NCBI RefSeq assembly: GCF_003002025.1
Contig: NZ_PVZB01000002.1
Span: forward strand, 124,001 to 188,000
From: Paraburkholderia sp. BL25I1N1
Lineage (GTDB): Bacteria; Pseudomonadota; Gammaproteobacteria; Burkholderiales; Burkholderiaceae
Reading direction: 5' to 3'
Length of the DNA: 64,000 nucleotides
Shown: piece after piece, positions 26,169-34,317 of the stretch
Numbering within the stretch: the stretch's first letter is position 1
How the letters are laid out: every line of letters begins with the position of its first letter
Program-made: the position numbers and the translations under genes
Notes under the pieces: model-generated
The model's database searches: none
What the model saw: the letters and a program-made list of their open reading frames with translations, nothing else
What the model was told of the DNA's origin: nothing

Positions 26169-27053
26169 TTAGCCGGCCGTAACAGCGCCAGCCTGGCCGG
26201 ATCCGAGATCAGCGCCAGTCGTCGGGTCGGCGGTGACGTCGGACGCAGTGCGCGAAGCCATGCTTTGCAGCACCGCGATGTCTTCTTCCGACACCTGCAC
26301 GGTCGCGAGGCCGTCGCCCCCGTCAACTGCCGGTTGCGGATCTTCAACGAACTCCCATTCAGGACCCTCGTTCCACGGCCCGCGAACGTCCTCGCCGGAG
26401 GACATGTTGTAGTAGACGTTCGTGAATTCCGGATTGCCGGGCACCTTGCCCTGCGGGAAATTGGGCTGAATGGAATGCAGCGCCTTTTCAAACGACTTCT
26501 GATGCGCGATTTCACGCGTCATCAGGAACCCGAGCGCCTCTTTGATACCCGGGTCGTCGGTGACATTGATCAGCCGTTCGTACACGATCTTTGCGCGCGC
26601 CTCCGCAGCGATGTTGGATCGCAGATCAGCGGTCGGCTCGCCGATCGTATCGATATAGGCCGCGGTCCAGGGCACGCCGGCCGAATTTGTCAGCGCAGGG
26701 CCGCCGCCATACAGAAGCGCGGTGGTGTGCGAGTCGTTCCCGCCGCCGGTCAATGAGCGGTAAAGTTCCGCCTCCTGCTCGACACCCTCGGCGAGTTGGC
26801 CTTTCGCCCCCTTGTTAAGCATGGCGACTATTGAGCCGATCACCTCGAGGTGGCTCAACTCCTCCGTTGCGATGTCGAAGAGCATGTCGCGCCGGCCCGG
26901 ATCGTCCTCTGCGACGGCCTGCGTGAAGTATCGGCAGGCGGCGGCGAGTTCTCCCTGAGGTCCACCGAACTGTTCGAGCAGCAGGTTCGCGAGACCGGGA
27001 TTCGGCGTGGCAACCCGTACGGTGTATTGCAGTCGTTTATTGTGCACAAACAT
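26169..27053 (-). CDS. Manganese (non-haem) catalase
   Basis: A 294-residue di-manganese catalase converting hydrogen peroxide to water and oxygen. Metal-ligand regions are visible: GGPQGELAAACRYFTQA, DIATEELSHLEVIGSIV, AEARAKIVYERLINV and MTREIAHQKSFEKALHSIQP. These carry the Glu and His residues of the ferritin-like bundle. The C-terminal 70 residues after WEFVEDPQPAV include a Ser/Thr/Gly-rich tail. The ATG at 27053 has GGAG six bases upstream, better than the ATG four codons earlier. It heads the stress group formed with the YciF-like protein and FNT transporter. Confidence 0.94.
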   Translation of the reverse strand: MFVHNKRLQYTVRVATPNPGLANLLLEQFGGPQGELAAACRYFTQAVAEDDPGRRDMLFDIATEELSHLEVIGSIVAMLNKGAKGQLAEGVEQEAELYRSLTGGGNDSHTTALLYGGGPALTNSAGVPWTAAYIDTIGEPTADLRSNIAAEARAKIVYERLINVTDDPGIKEALGFLMTREIAHQKSFEKALHSIQPNFPQGKVPGNPEFTNVYYNMSSGEDVRGPWNEGPEWEFVEDPQPAVDGGDGLATVQVSEEDIAVLQSMASRTASDVTADPTTGADLGSGQAGAVTAG

Positions 27054-27400
27054 ATCATTCTCCATTCAGACAGGTGTCCTCCATGGGATCGGCTGATCCG
27101 GGAAAGACAACCTTGGGTTTGCGAGGATGTAAGTGCAGGCAGGACGATCGCGGTGCGGATGCGGATGTCACTTGCGCTGTCTCAGAGCAAAGCTCTGGCG
27201 TGCGTTAAGGCGAGATGCCTTCTGCCGATGCGCATGCGCCGTGCCAGCGCTTTTCTCGCTGCCCGAACGCCCTTTCCGGCGGCCTTCTGGTCTTGGGGTC
27301 AGGAAGCCTCTACAAGGCCCGGAGCGCCGCGATCGGAAAACCTCACCGCATCGGGGAGCGCGCGGGTTGATGTGCATGCATCTATTCATGGAAACACGCG

Positions 27401-27740
27401 ATGAAAAAAATGCTTGCACGACTGGCAAGCGATGTCCCCGCGCTTGAAGAAATCTGCGGCGGCGGCCTTGTTGCGGGCTGGCGGAGTCGCACGGCAGGCT
27501 GTTTCAGCCGCTATCGACGCTCGCTTTTTACGACGAGTGGCCAATCGAACGAGAGATCACCTACGTCGGTCTTCTTCGCGCGTTGCGTGATGAGGGTCTT
27601 CTGGCGCTCGTAGCGATGCCGCGTGTTGAACTGGCGCGGTTGAACGCAGGCGTGCTCGTGCTGGATGGCCGGCTGTACGAGCGCGAGATCGGTCAGACCA
27701 ACCTTGACGTGCGCGCAGCCGGTGGGGCGGCTCAACAGGC
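27401..27740 (+). other. Possible frameshifted coding remnant upstream of hipBA
   Basis: From 27401 one frame reads MKKMLARLASDVPALEEICG for about 30 codons. A second frame continues without break as GRLFQPLSTLAFYDEWPIER, then EITYVGLLRALRDEGLLALV and ARLNAGVLVLDGRLYEREIG until the AT-rich promoter. Codon use in the second part is gene-like, with hydrophobic/charged periodicity. I do not recognise the family. The rest of 27054-27856 carries no gene I can support apart from the hipBA control region. Confidence 0.25.
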
Positions 27741-27744
27741 TATT

Positions 27745-27836
27745 TACTGTATTTTCCATTTACAGCCTATTCTTTGTATTTGCCGGATACAGGATATATA
27801 CTGTTTTTATCACCTACACGCCGGTTACTGTTTTTC
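27745..27836 (+). promoter_or_regulatory. hipBA promoter with palindromic operators and TACTGT repeats
   Basis: An AT-rich island carries TTGTAT (27774-27779), a 17-base spacer and TATACT (27797-27802), a good sigma70 promoter 55-60 bases before the hipB ATG. Palindrome 1 is CTGTATTTTCCATTTACAG (27747-27765); palindrome 2 is TGTATTTGCCGGATACA (27775-27791), overlapping the -35 and spacer. TACTGTNTTT occurs at 27745, 27799 and 27826. These are likely HipB autoregulatory sites. Confidence 0.65.
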
Positions 27837-27856
27837 ACGACTTTCCGAGGTCGATC

Positions 27857-28309
27857 ATGGGCTACCCCGTTAAAACCCCTCGCCAGTTGCGGCCCATTCT
27901 TGTCGGCTTCCGCAAGGCCGCCGGACTCACGCAGGCCCAGGTGGCGAGCCGTCTGGGAGTCACCCAGCAGACCTACGCCCAACTCGAGGCAAAGCCCGAG
28001 TCCACGAGCATAGACCGCCTATTCCACGTTTTGAAGGTGCTCAAGGTCGATATCGTTCTGACCCAGGCATTGAGCCCGGAGGATCTCGAAGGCCGCCCAT
28101 CGGCGCGTCTGCGGACATCGGAGCCGCCGGCCGCGGCGAAACAGAGCGTGCCAACAAAGCGCGCGACCACTCCGGCCGTGAAGACAGCCGGTACCCGGAA
28201 AGCGGCCGCAACATCGGCGCGCGGTAGCACGCAAGGCACACCGAAGCCGCTCACGCGGAAGCGAGCGGCGTCAACAGCTGCTGCGCTCAAGAAGCGGGAG
28301 GACTGGTAA
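27857..28309 (+). CDS. hipB: HipB-type antitoxin, XRE family
   Basis: A 150-residue protein. The helix-turn-helix at about 12-66 reads FRKAAGLTQAQVASRLGVTQ, QTYAQLEAKPESTSIDRLFH, then VLKVLKVDIVLTQ, the HipB pattern. The remaining 75 residues are a long Ala/Thr/Lys/Arg-rich tail (KRATTPAVKTAGTRKAAA), unusual beside the 88-residue E. coli HipB. The tail could add non-specific DNA binding or serve as a degradation tag. The start at 27857 is the first ATG after the promoter. Two bases separate its stop from hipA, so the pair is translationally coupled. HipB normally neutralises HipA and represses the operon together with it. Confidence 0.9.
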   Translation: MGYPVKTPRQLRPILVGFRKAAGLTQAQVASRLGVTQQTYAQLEAKPESTSIDRLFHVLKVLKVDIVLTQALSPEDLEGRPSARLRTSEPPAAAKQSVPTKRATTPAVKTAGTRKAAATSARGSTQGTPKPLTRKRAASTAAALKKREDW

Positions 28310-28311
28310 CA

Positions 28312-29640
28312 ATGGGCCGCCGCGCACACGCCAAAAGCCTGCACCTCTGGATGAACGGGTTGCCCGTCGGCACATGGGAGACAACCCGGGACGGCGAGAA
28401 ACTCACTTACTTCGAAGACTGGATAGCAGACGAGCAGGGACGTCCCCTGTCGCTCTCGCTGCCTTTTACACCCGGCAACCAGCCCTTTCGCGGGAAGGTC
28501 GTCTCGGACTATTTTGACAACCTGCTGCCCGATAGCAGGGCTATCCGCGAGCGCATCGCGGGGCGCTACAAAACTGGCGGCACCTCCCCTTTCGAGCTGC
28601 TGGCCAGGCTTGGCCGGGACTGCGTAGGCGCTGTCCAGATGCTGCCTCCGGATGAAACCCCTGCGGATCTCCAGCAGATCAGCGGGCGCCCCCTCAACGA
28701 GGCGGAAATCGCGCGGCTACTGCGGGAAACAACAGCACCGCCCGCGTTAGGCCAGCATGAGCCCATCGACGACCTGCGCCTGTCCATCGCCGGCGCGCAG
28801 GAAAAGACCGCGCTTCTGTGGCACGACGACCAGTGGGCGATTCCGGAAGGCAGTACCCCGACCACGCATATCCTGAAGCTCCCTCTTGGGCTCGTCGGAA
28901 ACATGCGCGCCGACATGCGCACGTCGGTGGAAAACGAGTGGCTGTGCTCGAAGATCGTCGCCGCTTATGGTTTGCCCATCGCCAATTGCGACATCGCAAC
29001 CTTCGAGGACCAGAAAGTACTCGTCGTCGAGCGATTCGATCGCAGGTATGCGAGCGACGGCTCATGGATTCTGCGGCTTCCCCAGGAGGATATGTGCCAG
29101 GCGACCGGCACGTCGGCAGCGGAGAAATATGAGGCAGATGGCGGGCCCGGCATCCAGAAGGTCATGGAAGTTCTGGCTGGCTCGGAGCGGTCGGCGATCG
29201 ATCAGCGCCATTTCTTCATGACGCAGATCGTCTTCTGGATGCTCGCAGCCACCGACGGGCACGCAAAGAATTTCAGCATCGCCCACCTGAAGTCCAACCG
29301 CTATGAGGCCACGCCGATCTATGACGTTCTCTCCGCGCGCCCAATCATTGGAAACGGACCAAACCTGCTTTCCGCACGCCGGGTGAAGCTGGCAATGGCG
29401 GTACGGGGCAACAACGCTCACTATCTGATCAATGACATCCGGCGACGCCACTGGATTGCGCAAGGGCAACGAGTCACCCTAGCCCCGGCTGATGTCGAGG
29501 AGATGATCACCACCCTAACGGACATGACAGAGGCTGTCGTCGCGAAAGTTGGCGCGCGATTGCCGGCCGAATTTCCAGACGATGTGTCGGACAGAATCTT
29601 TGAGGGCCTGCGACAACAAAGCTCGAAGCTTGCCGGCTAG
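28312..29640 (+). CDS. hipA: HipA-family serine/threonine kinase toxin
   Basis: A 442-residue HipA kinase. The N-terminal subdomain (YFEDWIADEQGRPLSLSLPF) is followed by the Ser158-bearing SIAGAQEKTALL activation loop. THILKLP supplies the ATP lysine (Lys189), VVERFDR follows, and the catalytic Asp315 lies in ATDGHAKNFS with the metal-binding Asp338 in IYDVLS. All catalytic residues appear intact. E. coli HipA phosphorylates glutamyl-tRNA synthetase, causing growth arrest and persistence; related kinases use other tRNA synthetases, so the target here is open. It follows hipB by two bases and ends 33 bases from the convergent phosphoesterase gene. Confidence 0.94.
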   Translation: MGRRAHAKSLHLWMNGLPVGTWETTRDGEKLTYFEDWIADEQGRPLSLSLPFTPGNQPFRGKVVSDYFDNLLPDSRAIRERIAGRYKTGGTSPFELLARLGRDCVGAVQMLPPDETPADLQQISGRPLNEAEIARLLRETTAPPALGQHEPIDDLRLSIAGAQEKTALLWHDDQWAIPEGSTPTTHILKLPLGLVGNMRADMRTSVENEWLCSKIVAAYGLPIANCDIATFEDQKVLVVERFDRRYASDGSWILRLPQEDMCQATGTSAAEKYEADGGPGIQKVMEVLAGSERSAIDQRHFFMTQIVFWMLAATDGHAKNFSIAHLKSNRYEATPIYDVLSARPIIGNGPNLLSARRVKLAMAVRGNNAHYLINDIRRRHWIAQGQRVTLAPADVEEMITTLTDMTEAVVAKVGARLPAEFPDDVSDRIFEGLRQQSSKLAG

Positions 29641-29673
29641 TAGAAAGCGTTCCGTTCTCGCACGCGCTCTCCC

Positions 29674-31047
29674 TCAATGCTTCCCATACACGGAGAGATA
29701 CTCCGCCAGTCCCGTCCACTGCGGCGAGCTCAGCAATTGCGGATGATCCCTTGCCACCTGCAGCGCGACATTATGAAAAGCCTGCGTCGTATCCGACACG
29801 CCCGCTTGCACCGGGCCGTTGAACGCGGCCGCCGTGGTCTGTATCGGCGCGCCCGCCAGCGCAGGCGGAGGTTGAACCACGGGCTGACTATTCAACGCGC
29901 TCGCCAGTGGATCGAGCTGCGCATTGCGAGTGCTGACAGCCGCGGAATACTGCTTCTGCGAGTCGAACTTCTCCGCAAGCATCTGCAGCACCGCAGTGTG
30001 GTCGAGTTTTCCCGAGAACACGCCTCCCGGCGTGACATACGGTGACACCAGAAAAGCCGGCACGCGCAGGCCGGTGGTCTTGAAAGAATATCCCGCGATG
30101 TCGGCCGCAATGTCCAAGGGCGCCACATGATCGAAGAATCCGCCGTGCTCGTCGTACGTCACGATCAACAGCGTCTCTTTCCATCGGGTCGGATTCGAAA
30201 TCAAGGTCCGGTAAATATCGGCAATGAACGCCTGACCTCCCGCCATTCCCGTTGGACAATGATCGTCGTTAGCAGTGTGATGAGGACCGTCGGTATATTC
30301 CGGTTCGATGAAGATCACTTTCGGCAGAATGCTGTTGCCCTGCCAGTCACGGGAAAACCTCGAATACCGCCGGAAGTTGCCGCCGGCATCGTTGAGCGGC
30401 AGGGTCAAGGACAGCAGGATTTCCGGTAGCCACTCCTTCATCAGGCTGAAGAACGGAAAGAAGCTTCCCGACTGATAGACACACCAGGGTATGCCGCGCT
30501 GACGGAGCCAATCGTAGGCAAGTGGCTGATCGGGCAGAAAGCTCATACCTTGCACGTTGTCGCTGATCAGACTGGTCCCCGCCATCGCCATCAGGCGATT
30601 CGCCTGAGTCCCCGAGGGCAATGGAGCAAACCAGTTGTCGCACACCGTGAAGTGCTTCGCGAGAAAGTCGAAGGTAGGCACGGTGCGAGCGTCGTAATAA
30701 CCCATCACGTCGGCCAGATTCGACGCTGCCGGCTTGCGGGTCGCGTAGCTCTGCACGAATCCGCCGAGTTCCGGGCATCCGCCCGGCGCACACGGCGTGT
30801 TGATCTGCGTGGCGATCGGGGCGCGGTCGTGAGGCGGATCCGAAATGGCAGGGCCGGCCGGATCTAATGCATGGATGGGATATTGCTTGCCGTTGTATAC
30901 GTTGATGAAGTTCGCCTGCCACGCCGGATCTGCGGAAAGGCCGTTGACCTGGCCGCCGTTCAGGCTCAGATAGCCGAGGGCATGATCGAAGGAACGGTTT
31001 TCCATCATGACGATCACGATGGTGTCAATCTGGTCCAGAGCGGTCAT
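29674..31047 (-). CDS. Phospholipase C / acid phosphatase family phosphoesterase without signal peptide
   Basis: A 457-residue protein of the phosphoesterase family PF04185 (PlcN/AcpA relatives). The nucleophile-region motif IVIVMMENRSFDHALGYLS starts only ten residues from the N-terminus, so there is no Sec or Tat leader. GTQANRLMAMAGTS and the metal-binding TYDEHGGFFDHVAPL are present, as is LDHTAVLQMLAEKF near the end. Most relatives are Tat-exported, so this protein is either cytoplasmic or exported by another route. It is convergent with hipA, and upstream lie 216 bases without a gene. Substrate (phospholipid or phosphomonoester) is not determined. Confidence 0.88.
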   Translation of the reverse strand: MTALDQIDTIVIVMMENRSFDHALGYLSLNGGQVNGLSADPAWQANFINVYNGKQYPIHALDPAGPAISDPPHDRAPIATQINTPCAPGGCPELGGFVQSYATRKPAASNLADVMGYYDARTVPTFDFLAKHFTVCDNWFAPLPSGTQANRLMAMAGTSLISDNVQGMSFLPDQPLAYDWLRQRGIPWCVYQSGSFFPFFSLMKEWLPEILLSLTLPLNDAGGNFRRYSRFSRDWQGNSILPKVIFIEPEYTDGPHHTANDDHCPTGMAGGQAFIADIYRTLISNPTRWKETLLIVTYDEHGGFFDHVAPLDIAADIAGYSFKTTGLRVPAFLVSPYVTPGGVFSGKLDHTAVLQMLAEKFDSQKQYSAAVSTRNAQLDPLASALNSQPVVQPPPALAGAPIQTTAAAFNGPVQAGVSDTTQAFHNVALQVARDHPQLLSSPQWTGLAEYLSVYGKH

Positions 31048-31263
31048 TGGAGCTCCTTGCGCAACCGGTATTCACCGCAAACCGATTCGGTATCGGACAA
31101 GGTAGACGAAAACCATGGCTTTCGCGTCTCAGGTAATTCCCTGAGTTCACGCCGGGCAGGCGGATATCTCGTTCGAAGTAGAGGTGAACAGCGTCGGCAT
31201 TTTCACCGGCAAAATGACGACGCCTTCGCAGTCGATCTTCAGAGTGGTCCAGGCATCACGACC

Positions 31264-32223
31264 TTATGGTGCGGGAATGAACACCGTGCGCGTCGCGCTG
31301 CTCGCGTTTTCCCAATGCGAGCTTAACGCCGCGAGCGGGATGGCTTGGGTTGCGACCCGCAATCCGGCGGGCACGGCGGCATTGAATACGGCGTTCATCG
31401 TCTCGAGCAGACGTGCGAAAGGAATACTGCCGATACCGCTGCCCATCAGCGTGATGGCCGCTGAACGGAGCACCGCGCCTGGCAACGGGATATCCGCGCC
31501 GCTCACCGAACCGATCTGAACGAAGCGCACCGGATAGTCGTCCGGTGAAGCCTTCGCTGCCGCGATAAGCAGCGACTGCGCGCTGGCGCCCCAGAGATAA
31601 TCGAGCACCACGTCCACGCCGTTGCGGAAGGTGTTTTCGAATGCGCGCGTGAGACCGCTCTCGTCCTGCGCCAGGGAGATCGTGCTATCGGCACCGGCAA
31701 GCGCCAGCGATTCGAGCGCTGCGGCATTGCGGCCCGTTGCGATGACGCGCCCTGCTCCGAGATGCTTCGCGATCCGCACAGCCAGTCGCCCCGACGTACC
31801 CGTTGCTCCGTTGATGAACACCGTCTCACCGGCCACGAAGCGCGCCCGTTCGATGAGCGCCGCCCACGATGACATGCCAGGAATCGCGATGGCGGCCGCG
31901 GTGACATCGTCGAGCGCGTCGGGCAACGCGATGCAATGCGTGGCCGACACGAGACTGTGCTCGGCCATGGCGCCGAACGGCGCTTGCGGCTTGAAGAAGT
32001 AGACACGCTGTCCGTCTTCCAGGCGCCCGGTACCGTCGACGCCCGCAACGAACGGATAGCTCCCCGTCGACGAATAGTGCGAACCCTCTGCCCTCGCCCG
32101 CGTCACGTGACTCAGGGCGGACGCCGTCACGTCGACGACACATTGGCCGGGCGCTGCAACGGGCACTTCGAAATCGGCATACACGGGCGCTTGGCCCGCT
32201 GCCTTTACGACTGCTGCTTTCAT
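31264..32223 (-). CDS. Quinone oxidoreductase-like MDR enzyme (zinc-independent)
   Basis: A 319-residue NADPH-dependent MDR protein. The N-terminal catalytic fold (MKAAVVKAAGQAPVYADFEV) lacks the zinc ligands of alcohol dehydrogenases. The cofactor motif GATGTSGRLAVRIAKHLGAG lies at about 148-167, and VLDYLWGASAQSLL is typical of quinone/enoyl reductases. The start at 32223 follows AAGGAG closely; upstream in-frame sequence belongs to a different, frameshifted gene. It is probably co-transcribed with that small gene and lies divergent from an AraC regulator, which may control it. Confidence 0.9.
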   Translation of the reverse strand: MKAAVVKAAGQAPVYADFEVPVAAPGQCVVDVTASALSHVTRARAEGSHYSSTGSYPFVAGVDGTGRLEDGQRVYFFKPQAPFGAMAEHSLVSATHCIALPDALDDVTAAAIAIPGMSSWAALIERARFVAGETVFINGATGTSGRLAVRIAKHLGAGRVIATGRNAAALESLALAGADSTISLAQDESGLTRAFENTFRNGVDVVLDYLWGASAQSLLIAAAKASPDDYPVRFVQIGSVSGADIPLPGAVLRSAAITLMGSGIGSIPFARLLETMNAVFNAAVPAGLRVATQAIPLAALSSHWENASSATRTVFIPAP

Positions 32224-32260
32224 GGTGGCTCCTTGTTGTGTGGTTGCCGCGAGGCGTCGC

Positions 32261-32510
32261 TCAGTGCGCGTGGACCCAATCGCGCAGCGCGACATCGCGA
32301 ATGTCGAGCACGTCGAACAAGCCGAGCGCGCGCAGCGCCGGCAGTGCGTCGAGCATGTCGGCCTCGGCTTCGGCGCGTGCCTGTTCACTGGCTTGCGGAT
32401 CGGTCCAGACCCGCGTTGGCGAGGAAAGCGCCTACCGTGCCCTTGCGGATCGTCGCGCCGCGCATTTCGATTCGATCGGCGAAATCGGGGAGAACCTGTT
32501 CGGCTCGCAT
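32261..32510 (-). pseudogene. Frameshifted small gene (about 84 codons if intact)
   Basis: From the ATG at 32510 the frame reads MRAEQVLPDFADRIEMRGAT then IRKGTVGAFLANA, and then stops early. A second frame picks up exactly there with VWTDPQASEQARAEAEADML, DALPALRALGLFDVLDIRDV and ALRDWVHAH, ending at 32261. The 250-base length is two short of 84 codons, so a two-base loss (a GC or CG pair) near 32412 explains it. The intact product would be a small acidic helical protein of unknown function. It lies just upstream of the quinone oxidoreductase gene. Confidence 0.6.
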
Positions 32511-32608
32511 GTCATTGCCCTCCAGTCATTGAAAGAATGGAATCGAGTGTAGGCGTGCACACGCGGCTGGACTCCGGTATAAAGGCCATTCAATACGGTG
32601 TTCCAGCC

Positions 32609-33412
32609 ATGCCGAAGCAATTAATCCGACCGGATCTCGTCACATCGCCCGAAGGGCCGTTCCTCGCCGCGGCGGAATTGACGCAGAGCGAGGCGCGCGC
32701 GACGTCGTCGCATAGTCACGCGCGCGGACAACTCATGGGCGCGTTGAGCGGGCTTGTATCGGTCGGGCTCGATAAGCGCCATTGGGTCGTGCCGGCCACT
32801 CACGCGATCTGGATTCCGCCGCATTGCGTCCACTCGGTTCGCTCGTATGGTCCGTTCTCAGGGTGGAGTGTTTTCATTACCGAGCACCGCTGCGCGCAGT
32901 TGCCGCGTGAGCCGCGCGCGATCAAAACCACGCCTTTGTTGCGCGAAGCGGTGAGGCGCGTCGCGACATGGCCGGGGGTGGAACTCGATCAGGGGCAGAC
33001 GCGGATTGCAGAGGTGATCGTCGACGAGTTGATAGCGTCGAAAGAGGAATCGCTCGATTTGCCGCGCCCGGAAGACCCGAGGCTGGTGCGGATCACGGAC
33101 GCGCTCGTCAGCGATCTGTCCGATAACCGGCGTCTGGAAGAATGGGCGACGTGGGCCGGTCTTGCGCCGCGCACGCTGAGTCGTCGCTTCGTGAGCGAGA
33201 CAGGCATGTCGTTCGCGCAATGGCGTCAACAGGCGCGCTTGCTGCGCGCGCTTGAACTCGTCGCGGATGGCGTACCCGTAACGACGATCGCGCTCGAATT
33301 GGGTTACGACAACGTCAGCGCGTTTATCGATATGTTTCGCAGAGCAATGGGAACGACGCCGGGCCGATATCTCGCGGCGGACACGCAGGAGTCGCGCGTC
33401 GCGCCGGCCTGA
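32609..33412 (+). CDS. AraC-family regulator with cupin sensor domain
   Basis: A 267-residue regulator. The N-terminal cupin half contains SHSHARGQLMGALSGLVSV and WVVPATHAIWIPPHCVHSVR, the pattern of AraC_binding-type sensors near 35-85. The C-terminal helix-turn-helix pair includes LEEWATWAGLAPRTLSRRFV and VTTIALELGYDNVSAFIDMF, ending in FRRAMGTTPGRYL. The start is placed at 32609; an in-frame ATG at 32537 is possible, and neither has a strong ribosome site. It diverges from the quinone oxidoreductase and frameshifted gene, the usual position of a local regulator. Confidence 0.87.
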   Translation: MPKQLIRPDLVTSPEGPFLAAAELTQSEARATSSHSHARGQLMGALSGLVSVGLDKRHWVVPATHAIWIPPHCVHSVRSYGPFSGWSVFITEHRCAQLPREPRAIKTTPLLREAVRRVATWPGVELDQGQTRIAEVIVDELIASKEESLDLPRPEDPRLVRITDALVSDLSDNRRLEEWATWAGLAPRTLSRRFVSETGMSFAQWRQQARLLRALELVADGVPVTTIALELGYDNVSAFIDMFRRAMGTTPGRYLAADTQESRVAPA

Positions 33413-33466
33413 TCTTCAAACACGACTCCAACGAGTTGACGGTGCAGCACACACTTGCAAGCCCTC

Positions 33467-33919
33467 TCAAGGTGTGCAGTTCGAGCCCAACCTCACCTTG
33501 CGCTTATCCATCTGCAAACGGTTGCCGCTCAGTTTGACCTTGCCGGAAAACGAATCGCTTTTCCACTGGATCTTGCAAGTCGACGCATCGATCGCATAGA
33601 CCACCTGCTCGCTGCCGGAATACGTGGAGACGAGAAGCTGCTTGCCGTTCGAATAAAGCGGCCGCTCGACGATGCTGACGTTCGGGTCCACGGAGCACGG
33701 CGCGGCACCCGCATGGCTTAGCGTGAGCGGACCGAGCCAGGCCGTCGGACTCTCCGTGCCGTCGCTCTGACCCAGATCGATGGACAGGTCGCCCACGCTG
33801 AGCTTGCCCGTGCCGGGATTCACCTCGTTGTAATGACACGATTGCGCGATGGCAACCGGAGCCGCAATCAACAGACCGGCAACGGCCATGACCGCTCGCG
33901 TGATATGACTCTGCTTCAT
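33467..33919 (-). CDS. tai1: Periplasmic immunity protein of the Tai1 (Tsi1) type
   Basis: A 150-residue exported protein: signal peptide MKQSHITRAVMAVAGLLIAA with probable cleavage after AIA before QSC. The mature beta-rich part resembles Tsi1 of Pseudomonas in the region DASTCKIQWKSD...VRLGSNC (Tsi1, from memory: DSATCKV...LRLGQKC). Four cysteines (in SCHYN, APCSVD, STCKI and SNC) suggest disulfides, as expected in the periplasm. It overlaps the amidase gene by four bases (ATGA), the normal effector-immunity arrangement. The role is to bind the amidase and block its active site, protecting the cell from sister-cell attack. Similarity was recalled, not computed. Confidence 0.75.
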   Translation of the reverse strand: MKQSHITRAVMAVAGLLIAAPVAIAQSCHYNEVNPGTGKLSVGDLSIDLGQSDGTESPTAWLGPLTLSHAGAAPCSVDPNVSIVERPLYSNGKQLLVSTYSGSEQVVYAIDASTCKIQWKSDSFSGKVKLSGNRLQMDKRKVRLGSNCTP

Positions 33920-34317
33920 GGCTTGATAGCGTAATACTGGACGTTCGCGAGATCCGCATGCGACCAGGAAAAGTTAATGGCGGTGTTTTTCCGGCCGACG
34001 CCGCCATATCGGCCCCAACACGCGAGCGGATAAGGTTTCGATTGGCCCGGCATGACAATCACCACATGGCCGTGATGCGTCGCCTTCAATCCGGCAACCA
34101 CCAGATAGCCGAGTCCCGCATAAGCGACGGCCTTATCGGCATCCGAACCGAGTTGAGTCCACGGGGCGCGGCCGATCGTGTCGATAATGCTGTTCGCATC
34201 ACCCGTCAACGTGATATCGAGGTCCGCCGCGACGGCCTTCAGGAAGCCGCTGCAATCGGCTTTCCATCGCGCCCAGTGGTTCTCGCACAGAGTTTTGATA
34301 TTTTGTCCGCCAGCCAT
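33916..34317 (-). CDS. tae1: Type VI secretion peptidoglycan amidase effector, Tae1 (Tse1) family
   Basis: A 133-residue NlpC/P60-like endopeptidase. The catalytic cysteine Cys22 is in ADCSGFLKAVAADL and the catalytic His84 in HHGHVVIVMPG. The segments ANSIIDTIGRAPWTQL, GYLVVAGLK and YPLACWGRYGG follow the order of Pseudomonas Tse1 (NCSGF, AQGFLVIAGLKG, YGHVAVVISG). Tae1 enzymes cleave the gamma-D-glutamyl-mDAP bond of peptidoglycan after delivery into a rival's periplasm. There is no signal peptide, as expected for a T6SS cargo. No hcp, vgrG or T6SS structural gene lies nearby, so it is an orphan effector. AT-rich flanking sequence upstream suggests acquisition by transfer. Confidence 0.82.
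   Translation of the reverse strand: MAGGQNIKTLCENHWARWKADCSGFLKAVAADLDITLTGDANSIIDTIGRAPWTQLGSDADKAVAYAGLGYLVVAGLKATHHGHVVIVMPGQSKPYPLACWGRYGGVGRKNTAINFSWSHADLANVQYYAIKP

Noticed and set aside
25916..26515. In-frame extension of the YciF-like protein by about 200 residues upstream
   Set aside because: The family signature begins at the methionine at 25915, which has a strong ribosome site; the extension runs into the Mn-catalase gene on the same strand in another frame.
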